This document shows, one piece after another, positions 26,064 to 32,834 of a stretch of DNA of 64,000 nt. The stretch is from VFKI01 sp033762075. GTDB lineage: Bacteria > Pseudomonadota > Gammaproteobacteria > DSM-16500. Positions within the stretch are counted from its first letter, which is position 1. Each line of letters begins with the position of its first letter. The position numbers and the translations under genes are program-made. The notes beneath the pieces were generated by a model. That model ran no database searches and was not told the origin of the DNA. It worked only from the letters and a program-made list of their open reading frames with translations. The DNA lies in the NCBI GenBank assembly GCA_033762075.1, contig JANRLY010000031.1, forward strand, positions 1-64,000. The letters run 5' to 3'.

Positions 26064-26405
26064 ATGTTAGGTTGGGTATTAACGTTCTTACTGATCGCTG
26101 TCGTAGCAGCTATTCTTGGGTTTACCGGGGTTGCAGCAGCAGCCACCACCATAGCAAAAGTGATTTTTCTTATCTTTTTAGTTTTATTCATCGTTTCAGC
26201 AATCCTACTCGCAGCAGGCACGACCCTTGGCATATTAACTTGGGTTATCACTTTTTTAGTGATATCCATTATCTCTGCTATTCTCGGGTTTACAGGTGTC
26301 GCCGTCGCCGCTGCTGAAATTGCGAAGGTGGTCTTTGTCATTTTCTTAGTTTTATTTATCGCATCACTCATCATCCATTTAATCAATAGATCAAGACTAC
26401 CCTGA
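26064..26405 (+). CDS. Membrane protein with two tandem DUF1328 (UPF0391/YtjA) units
   Basis: A 113-aa inner-membrane protein with about four hydrophobic segments. Residues ~1-52 (LTFLLIAVVAAILGFTGVAA ... IFLIFLVLFIVSAIL) and ~57-107 (ITFLVISIISAILGFTGVAV ... VFVIFLVLFIASLII) are nearly the same sequence. Each resembles the whole of a ~53-aa DUF1328 protein, normally a single unit. AAGGA lies six bases before the ATG. It is a single gene with its own terminator. DUF1328 function is unknown; some members are stress-induced. The duplication is seen directly, and its role is not known. Confidence 0.85.
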   Translation: MLGWVLTFLLIAVVAAILGFTGVAAAATTIAKVIFLIFLVLFIVSAILLAAGTTLGILTWVITFLVISIISAILGFTGVAVAAAEIAKVVFVIFLVLFIASLIIHLINRSRLP

Positions 26406-26412
26406 CTCTTGG

Positions 26413-26446
26413 CAAGGTGCGCCTTGGCGCACCTTGAAATTTTTTC
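26413..26446 (+). terminator. Rho-independent terminator of the DUF1328 gene
   Basis: An 11-bp perfect stem CAAGGTGCGCC / GGCGCACCTTG with a 2-base loop, then AAATTTTTT. It starts 8 bases after the stop codon. Confidence 0.9.
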
Positions 26447-26615
26447 TGAAAACCCCTAGACAGGCCGCAAAAATTTGAGTACGTTATTTTTCGTGCGTAT
26501 GTAGTTCAACACCCCGTAGTCATTACGGGATGCGCTCAGTAAAGTAGAGGATTAAGATTTAGAGAAATCGCTGGGCGAATGTTCGATAAGTCGATTTATT
26601 TTTATAAAAATAATA

Positions 26616-26687
26616 CCTTGACGAATATTCGAATACAAAAAATACAATTACCTATATAAATAATAGGTGTTTTAAATCGTCAAGGAG
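26616..26687 (+). promoter_or_regulatory. Leader with nested dyads covering the ribosome site
   Basis: CCTTGACGA (26616-26624) is the exact complement of TCGTCAAGG (26677-26685), which includes part of the AAGGAG ribosome site of the next ORF. Inside lies a second stem, ACCTAT-7-ATAGGT (26650-26668). If transcription starts upstream of 26616, the site would be hidden. Alternatively TTGACG (26618-26623) is a -35 element with TACAAT 19 bases on, and the left arm is not transcribed. The rest of the 288-base gap (26406-26694) shows only AT-rich sequence with small dyads. Confidence 0.4.
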
Positions 26688-26694
26688 AGCCTGT

Positions 26695-26892
26695 ATGTTT
26701 ACTTTTTCTTTTTTTGCAATCAGTGCAGCAAAGCCTTTAGCCTCAAAAATATTACCCTCTATTCTTGGACCACTCGCCGTGATAGGCACGCAAACAGCAG
26801 CACAAATGTATTTTCAGCCAGCGCCAATGCCTACATCAAACAATCCTCTAGAAAAGCAACATTCCTTCAAAACATTACCCTTCAGAAAATAA
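26695..26892 (+). CDS. Small hypothetical protein with hydrophobic N-terminal half
   Basis: A 65-aa ORF, not recognised. Residues ~5-40 are hydrophobic and Ala/Leu-rich (FFAISAAKPLASKILPSILG, then PLAVIGTQTAAQMYF), which could be one membrane helix or an amphipathic surface segment. The C-terminal 20 residues are polar and basic (LEKQHSFKTLPFRK). AAGGAG lies eight bases before the ATG, and the leader can form nested hairpins. It is convergent with the 391-aa gene, nine bases apart. It is supported by the ribosome site more than by coding signal. Confidence 0.5.
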   Translation: MFTFSFFAISAAKPLASKILPSILGPLAVIGTQTAAQMYFQPAPMPTSNNPLEKQHSFKTLPFRK

Positions 26893-26900
26893 TCAAGTGC

Positions 26901-28076
26901 TTACTTGAATCTTTTCACAGGCAATTCTGAAAAAGGATTTTCAGGATTTTGATCATGCGCTTTAAGCACTGCTACTGCGAGCTCCTGTGATAAATCAGCA
27001 ACAGCGCGCTGGGCATTTCCTGCGCTTTTAACCATTGAAAAAAATCCGACCTTCAAAAGTGCTGGGGCTGCACAAATAGCCTTACCGCAAGCCTCACTGA
27101 AAGATTCAGACTCCCGGATTTCTTTTACAGTAGAAACGAGCGGTGCTTTTTCGTGAGTGAAATGATAGGTCGTACCATCAATGATATTTTCAGAAGCCTT
27201 GATTGCCGGATAGGCATAATAGGTGTATCCAATGGAACACATCCCGCCAACAAAGTAACCACGCCAACCCATCGATTGACCAATTGTTTTGCAGACATCC
27301 CACATACCAGGCGCGCTGATTGTTGCTGCATTGATTAATGTCAGCTGTTGCATGTATATTTTATCTAAAACATTAGCAATCAAGCCAACTGAACATGCCA
27401 ATATACCTTGCGCGATATTTTCTGAGACATGTAATTTATCTTGAACATCTTCTGTGGAAACCAAAGCAGCAATTTGCAATCCGCTACGGAGCGTTTTTGC
27501 TGGCATGCCGATAAAATGAAATTTGGCTTTTGCACGCAGTGTATCTCGCACTGGCATCATATATGAGCGACCGTGGTTTTTTTCAAAATTGGCATGTGTT
27601 GCCAGAATTTTTTTATTTGAAATGGTTTGTAATATGAATGATTCAGCTAATGCACATACAGACAGAAAACCAAATTTAGCCCCCCAAGTCATGCGTTGAG
27701 ATTTGAAATTAGCTGGGTCTGACTGAATACCATGTTCTTCAAAATATTTTCGTCGGGCAGCTAGATCATTATGTCGGTCATTCATTTCAGGATGATCAAG
27801 TATCGTTTCTGGAGGCGTTGTAAACTCTTTACCTGTAATTTTTGCAAAACTGCCCTTGATCGAATGAGGTAATGTCTTATGCGCATACTCTTTCATGAAA
27901 GCACGTGATGCTAGGATTGAAAAAATAGATAAGGTAGTAGGTTTTTTACCAGGCAGATGTTTGGTATGCAAATGTTGCATCATAATATCAGGAAAGGCAA
28001 AACTAACACTTGTCAGAGTAGCAATCCCCACATTTCGCGAAAACAGTGCAATATAATCTGGAAATTCTTTGCTCAT
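26901..28076 (-). CDS. Orphan protein, possibly mitochondrial-carrier-like
   Basis: A 391-aa protein of unknown family with several moderately hydrophobic helices and no signal peptide. Three regions share a carrier-like pattern. Residues ~12-70 have VSFAFPDIMMQHLHTKHLPG then IKGSFAKITG. Residues ~130-230 have KFHFIGMPAKTLRSGLQIAAL then STEDVQDKL. Residues ~235-310 have MWDVCKTIGQSMGWRGYFVG then YYAYPAIKASENI. The last two resemble the (E)G...FxxG...R...YE half-repeat of mitochondrial carriers, but the Px[DE]xx[KR] signatures are poor or absent. Legionella has one carrier-type effector (LncP), which makes the idea reasonable but unproven. It is upstream of nothing and has its own 124-base leader. 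Confidence 0.55.
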   Translation of the reverse strand: MSKEFPDYIALFSRNVGIATLTSVSFAFPDIMMQHLHTKHLPGKKPTTLSIFSILASRAFMKEYAHKTLPHSIKGSFAKITGKEFTTPPETILDHPEMNDRHNDLAARRKYFEEHGIQSDPANFKSQRMTWGAKFGFLSVCALAESFILQTISNKKILATHANFEKNHGRSYMMPVRDTLRAKAKFHFIGMPAKTLRSGLQIAALVSTEDVQDKLHVSENIAQGILACSVGLIANVLDKIYMQQLTLINAATISAPGMWDVCKTIGQSMGWRGYFVGGMCSIGYTYYAYPAIKASENIIDGTTYHFTHEKAPLVSTVKEIRESESFSEACGKAICAAPALLKVGFFSMVKSAGNAQRAVADLSQELAVAVLKAHDQNPENPFSELPVKRFK

Positions 28077-28199
28077 ACTAAGGCTCCTCCCTTACTAAAT
28101 TTCTAATTTTTAATGGTATTTTTCGAGCGCATCATAACAGCTTGCCTTCGATATTAAAAGCACCGGAAAATGTAGTAAATAAAACAGAATGACAAGCGA

Positions 28200-29471
28200 C
28201 TAAACTGAAATGACTTCGCACCCCATATATGGTTGCAAAATAGTCGGTATCTTAATGCGCCCTTCTGCATCTTGAAAATTCTCGAGAATAGCAACCAGTG
28301 TGCGACCTACAGCTAACGCCGAACCATTTAAGGTATGCACCAATTCTGGCTTACCTGTTACTGGGTGACGGAAGCGTGCTTTCATGCGTCGCGCCTGAAA
28401 AGCTTCTGTGTTACTGCAGGAAGAAATTTCCCTGTAACACCCTTGGCTGGGCAGCCAAACTTCAAGATCATATGTTTTTGCTGCTGAAAATCCCAAATCA
28501 CCTGTACATAACTCAACTACACGATACGGTAACTCAAGCTTCTGTAGTACTACTTCGGCGTGTTGCGTTAATGCTTTGTGCGCCTCGTAGGAATGGTCGG
28601 GATGCACAATTTGCACAAGCTCAACTTTTTCAAATTGATGCTGGCGAATCATCCCTCTTGTATCTTTTCCATACGATCCCGCCTCACTCCGAAAACAATG
28701 CGAATGACAAACAAACTTAAGCGGTAATTGATCGGCTTCAAGAATGGTGTCAGCAAGGAGATTAGCAAGCGGTACTTCAGAAGTAGGGATGAGATAATAA
28801 CTGTTTTCACCGTCAATTGCAAACAAATCTTCGCGCATTTTGGGTAATTGTCCTGTCCCAAATAATGCATTCGCATTCACTAAATACGGGACAGAAATTT
28901 CTTGGTAACCATGTTGCTCTATGTGTAAATCCAACATAAAACGCGCAAGTGCACGCTGCAGCTTCGCCATAGGTCCGCGCAACACAACAAAACGTGCGCC
29001 TGAAATTTTACTAGCGGCTTCAAAATCTAATCCAAGTTTTGCACCCAAATCCACGTGATCTTTGGGCGTGAAGTCAAGTTTTTTGGGCTCACCCCATGTG
29101 CTCACCACTTTATTTTCCGTTTCATTTTTACCAAAAGGCACAGAAGCATGCGGAATATTGGGAATGAGTGCGAGCAATTGATTTAATTCAGTTTGCACAG
29201 CATCGAATGATTTTTCTGTTGCCGATAATGCATCGCCTAATTCTTTCACTTCAAGTAGTAATGTCTCAACATCACCGCCTGATGCTTTCATCTGTCCAAC
29301 TTTTTTGGCATTTTGATTACGCGTGTTTTGCAATGTTTGCATTTTTTCTTGCAAATCACGTCGTTGATTTTCGAGTAATTGAATTCGCGCAATATCCAAC
29401 GTCGCACCGCGACGTTGGACTTGTTCTGCAACAAAAGAAAGATCATTTCGAATCAATTTAGGATCAAGCAC
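28200..29471 (-). CDS. serS: Serine-tRNA ligase
   Basis: Charges tRNA-Ser and tRNA-Sec. The 423-aa class II synthetase begins MLDPKLIRNDLSFVAEQVQR, followed by the long antiparallel coiled-coil arm (~30-100) that grips the tRNA variable arm. Motif 2 is FRSEAGSYGKDTRGMIRQHQ then FEKVELV, and motif 3 is TLNGSALAVGRTLVAILEN. It lies 16 bases after the sucD stop in the same direction, with no terminator visible between them, so it is probably read with sucCD, an unusual pairing. Confidence 0.97.
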   Translation of the reverse strand: MLDPKLIRNDLSFVAEQVQRRGATLDIARIQLLENQRRDLQEKMQTLQNTRNQNAKKVGQMKASGGDVETLLLEVKELGDALSATEKSFDAVQTELNQLLALIPNIPHASVPFGKNETENKVVSTWGEPKKLDFTPKDHVDLGAKLGLDFEAASKISGARFVVLRGPMAKLQRALARFMLDLHIEQHGYQEISVPYLVNANALFGTGQLPKMREDLFAIDGENSYYLIPTSEVPLANLLADTILEADQLPLKFVCHSHCFRSEAGSYGKDTRGMIRQHQFEKVELVQIVHPDHSYEAHKALTQHAEVVLQKLELPYRVVELCTGDLGFSAAKTYDLEVWLPSQGCYREISSCSNTEAFQARRMKARFRHPVTGKPELVHTLNGSALAVGRTLVAILENFQDAEGRIKIPTILQPYMGCEVISV

Positions 29472-29487
29472 AACTATACCTCAGGTA

Positions 29488-30372
29488 TTAAGCTCTCACT
29501 GTTTGTAACACTTCTGCCACTGTACGGCCAATTTCAGCAGGTGAACGCACAGTATGTACGCCTGCGGCTTCAAGGATTGCAAATTTTTCTGCTGCCGTAC
29601 CTTTGCCTCCTGCGATAATAGCGCCTGCATGCCCCATACGTTTTCCTTCTGGTGCAGTCACGCCTGCGATGTAAGAAACCACGGGCTTTTTAACGTGCTT
29701 TTTAATGTATTCTGCAGCTTCATCTTCAGCAGTGCCGCCGATTTCACCAACCATGACGATAATTTCTGTCTGCGGGTCTTTTTCAAAAAGGGCTAAAACA
29801 TCAATAAAGTTAGTGCCCGGAATAGGATCACCGCCAATACCGACACAAGTACTTTGCCCCAATCCCAACTCAGTCGTTTGATGCACAGCTTCGTACGTTA
29901 AGGTACCTGAGCGTGACACAATGCCGACTTTCCCCGGCTTATGAATATGACCCGGCATAATACCAATTTTGCATTCGCCAGGTGTAATCACGCCAGGACA
30001 ATTCGGACCAATTAAACGAACATCAGGATGATTAGCGAGATACGCTTTGACTTGCAACATATCAAGCACAGGAATCCCTTCAGTGATACAAATAATTAAC
30101 TTAATCCCTGCATCTACAGCTTCGATAATGGAATCTTTACAAAAAGGCGCTGGCACATAAATCACAGATGCATCAGCATGCGTTGCTTTGTATGCTTCTC
30201 TCACCGTATTAAACACTGGCAATCCTAAATGTGTTTGACCGCCTTTTTCGGGTGTGACACCACCCACCATTTTTGTACCATAAGCAATTGCTTGCTCAGA
30301 ATGAAAGGTCCCCTGTTTACCAGTAAAACCTTGGCAAATTACACGGGTGTTTTTATTAATCAAAATACTCAT
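29488..30372 (-). CDS. sucD: Succinate-CoA ligase (ADP-forming) subunit alpha
   Basis: With SucC it makes ATP from succinyl-CoA in the TCA cycle. The 294-aa protein starts MSILINKNTRVICQGFTGKQ at ATG 30372, where GAGAGGA lies nearby. The longer open frame (24 more codons) has no homology. CoA-binding GFTGKQGTFHSEQAI is followed by the active-site His that is transiently phosphorylated, in GKRMGHAGAIIAGGKG near residue 245. It lies 13 bases downstream of sucC. Confidence 0.97.
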   Translation of the reverse strand: MSILINKNTRVICQGFTGKQGTFHSEQAIAYGTKMVGGVTPEKGGQTHLGLPVFNTVREAYKATHADASVIYVPAPFCKDSIIEAVDAGIKLIICITEGIPVLDMLQVKAYLANHPDVRLIGPNCPGVITPGECKIGIMPGHIHKPGKVGIVSRSGTLTYEAVHQTTELGLGQSTCVGIGGDPIPGTNFIDVLALFEKDPQTEIIVMVGEIGGTAEDEAAEYIKKHVKKPVVSYIAGVTAPEGKRMGHAGAIIAGGKGTAAEKFAILEAAGVHTVRSPAEIGRTVAEVLQTVRA

Positions 30373-30385
30373 ATCAATTCCTCTC

Positions 30386-31549
30386 TCAAGCTTTCGCTGC
30401 TTGTACGACTTTAATTGCAGCATCAGTAAAACTCTCTGCTGCAATAATATTTAAACCGCTGCTTGCTAATTTTTCTGCACCTAATTCAGCGTTGTTACCT
30501 TCAAGGCGAACAACAACAGGCAAATTAGTTTTGACTTCAGCTACCGCGCCAATAATACCTTCAGCAATTAAATCACAGCGAACAATACCACCGAAAATAT
30601 TCACCAAAATTGCTTTAACGTGTTTATCCGATAAAATAATTTTGAAAGCTTCTGTGACGCGTTCTTTTGTTGCACCGCCACCCACATCTAAAAAGTTTGC
30701 AGGATTTCCGCCGTGTAATTTCACGATATCCATTGTTGCCATGGCAAGACCAGCACCATTCACCATACAACCGATGTTGCCTTCGAGCGCAATGTAGTTG
30801 AGTTCCCAATCACGTGCACGATTTTCACGTTCATCTTCTTGGGAAACATCACGCATCCCGCGCAATTCGGATTGACGATATAATGCATTGTCATCAATAT
30901 TAAGTTTGCAATCGAGGCATAATAAATTTCCCTCAGTCGTAATTACTAAAGGATTAATTTCAAGCAAACTAAAATCGCACTGCTCAAACATTTTGCCTAA
31001 TGTCGTCAGTAATTGTGTGAATTGTTTAATTTGTTGCCCAGAAAGACCTAATGCAAACGCGAATTCACGCGCTTGGAATGGTTGCACACCCACCAATGGA
31101 TCGACAACTGCCGTGAGAATTTTCTCTGGACTCTCATGCGCGACTTTTTCAATTTCAACGCCGCCCTCGGTGGATGCCATAAAAACAATCCGCTGTTTTG
31201 CACGATCTATGACTGCACCTAAATAAAGTTCTTTTGCAATATCACAAGGCATTTCAATGAGTAATTGACGAACTGGTTGCCCTTCCGCGGTTGTTTGGTA
31301 GGTAACAAGATTTTTACCTAATAAACTTTTTGCCACTTCAACAACTTCATCTTTACTGGAAACCAATTTAACGCCACCCGCTTTTCCGCGACCACCAGCA
31401 TGGACTTGTGCTTTAACAACCCAACGTTTACCGCCTAGTTGCTCGGCAGCACGTAATGCTTCATCTGCAGTTGAAACAACCTCTCCTTTTGAAACGGGTA
31501 ATCCATATTTTGCCAATAATTGCTTGGCTTGATATTCGTGTAAATTCAT
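30386..31549 (-). CDS. sucC: Succinate-CoA ligase (ADP-forming) subunit beta
   Basis: The nucleotide-binding subunit of succinyl-CoA synthetase, 387 aa. It has an ATP-grasp fold: MNLHEYQAKQLLAKYGLPVS at the start, then VVKAQVHAGGRGKAGGVKLV, and a C-terminal half with MVNGAGLAMATMDIVKLHGG, NFLDVGGGA and ILVNIFGGIVRCDLIA. AGGA lies seven bases before the ATG. A 13-bp hairpin separates it from sucB upstream, which may tune sucCD expression relative to sdh-sucAB. Confidence 0.97.
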   Translation of the reverse strand: MNLHEYQAKQLLAKYGLPVSKGEVVSTADEALRAAEQLGGKRWVVKAQVHAGGRGKAGGVKLVSSKDEVVEVAKSLLGKNLVTYQTTAEGQPVRQLLIEMPCDIAKELYLGAVIDRAKQRIVFMASTEGGVEIEKVAHESPEKILTAVVDPLVGVQPFQAREFAFALGLSGQQIKQFTQLLTTLGKMFEQCDFSLLEINPLVITTEGNLLCLDCKLNIDDNALYRQSELRGMRDVSQEDERENRARDWELNYIALEGNIGCMVNGAGLAMATMDIVKLHGGNPANFLDVGGGATKERVTEAFKIILSDKHVKAILVNIFGGIVRCDLIAEGIIGAVAEVKTNLPVVVRLEGNNAELGAEKLASSGLNIIAAESFTDAAIKVVQAAKA

Positions 31550-31583
31550 ATTGATTTCCTGGTGATAAAAATAATAATAATCT

Positions 31584-31618
31584 GCCGTCGTCCCGCAGCT
31601 TGTCCGCGGGACGACGGC
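31584..31618. repeat. Hairpin between sucB and sucC
   Basis: GCCGTCGTCCCGC and GCGGGACGACGGC form a perfect 13-bp stem with a 9-base loop. The GTCGTCCCGC core also appears near 16471 upstream of the repeat at 16482, so it is probably an interspersed palindrome. It has no T-run, but could stall transcription or protect mRNA ends. Confidence 0.75.
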
Positions 31619-31627
31619 TAAGCGAGG

Positions 31628-32794
31628 TTACACTCCCAACAACATCCGAGAAGGATCTTCGAGAAACTCTTTGATCGATACTAAAAATGTGACAGATTCG
31701 CGACCGTCGATGATGCGATGATCATAAGACATAGCTACATACATCATGGGGCGAATAACAATTTGACCGTCTTCAACAACAGGACGTTGTTCGATTTTAT
31801 GCATCCCTAAAATAGCACTCTGAGGTGAATTTAAAATCGGTGTTGACAATAATGAACCAAACACGCCGCCATTAGTAATAGTAAAAGTACCGCCTTGCAT
31901 TTCTTCGAGGGTTAATTTGCCTGAGCGGGCTTTTGCAGCAAACTCTGCAATTTTAGATTCGATGTCAGCCATACTGAGTTGATCCGCATCACGCAGCACG
32001 GGCACCACTAAACCGCGATCAGTTGAAACAGCCACACCAATATCATAATAACCGTGATACACAATATCAGTGCCATCAATCGATGCATTTAAAATGGGTG
32101 AACGCTTGAGCGCTTCAACAACAGCTTTCACAAAAAATGACATAAAACCTAAACGCACATTGTGTTGTTTTTCGAAGGAATCTTTGTAGCGTTGACGAAG
32201 ATCCATCACTTTTTGCAAATTAATTTCGTTAAATGTTGTAAGCATTGCTGTGGACTGAGAAACTTCCAACAAACGTTCCGCAATACGCGCACGAATACGT
32301 GTCATCGGTACGCGTTTTTCTTCTCTCGCACCAACTGAAACTGTGCCGCTTGATACAGAAGGTTGTAAAACTGAAGTCAATACATTTTCACGTGTAATAC
32401 GACCGCCTTTCCCTGTGCCTTTCACTTGAGAAATATCAATATCATGCTCAGCTGCAGCACGACGCACAGAAGGACTTAAAGGCGCAGAACCATTACCAGA
32501 AGTTTTTTCAGCTTGTTTAGGTTCGGATTTTTCTGCTGGTGCTTTTGTTGCAACAGCACCTGCCTCAATGATGGCGATCACTTGACTCGCTTTCACGTTG
32601 CCGCCATCCTGCACTAAAATTTCTTTTAGGATGCCATCAACCGGCGCTGGTACTTCCAGCATAACTTTGTCAGTTTCAAGATCCACCAGATTTTCATCAC
32701 GTGAAACTGCATCACCTAATTTTTTATGCCAAGCTGAAATCGTTGCATCTGAAACGGATTCAGGCAGCATAGGAACTTTAACTTCGATACTCAT
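31628..32794 (-). CDS. sucB: 2-oxoglutarate dehydrogenase E2 (dihydrolipoyl succinyltransferase)
   Basis: The core of the 2-oxoglutarate dehydrogenase complex, which passes the succinyl group from SucA to CoA. In order: one lipoyl domain with the lipoylated Lys in DLETDKVMLEVPAP (residue ~43), an Ala/Pro/Lys linker, a peripheral subunit-binding domain (SPSVRRAAAEHDIDISQVKG), and the acyltransferase domain ending with YDHRIIDGRESVTFL, where His and Asp are catalytic. The open frame extends 45 codons upstream but AAGGTG lies six bases before ATG 32794, giving 388 aa. It follows sucA by 40 bases. Confidence 0.97.
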   Translation of the reverse strand: MSIEVKVPMLPESVSDATISAWHKKLGDAVSRDENLVDLETDKVMLEVPAPVDGILKEILVQDGGNVKASQVIAIIEAGAVATKAPAEKSEPKQAEKTSGNGSAPLSPSVRRAAAEHDIDISQVKGTGKGGRITRENVLTSVLQPSVSSGTVSVGAREEKRVPMTRIRARIAERLLEVSQSTAMLTTFNEINLQKVMDLRQRYKDSFEKQHNVRLGFMSFFVKAVVEALKRSPILNASIDGTDIVYHGYYDIGVAVSTDRGLVVPVLRDADQLSMADIESKIAEFAAKARSGKLTLEEMQGGTFTITNGGVFGSLLSTPILNSPQSAILGMHKIEQRPVVEDGQIVIRPMMYVAMSYDHRIIDGRESVTFLVSIKEFLEDPSRMLLGV

Positions 32795-32834
32795 GAGCGT
32801 CACCTTATGACAAAACAAAATCAGCGAATCAACA

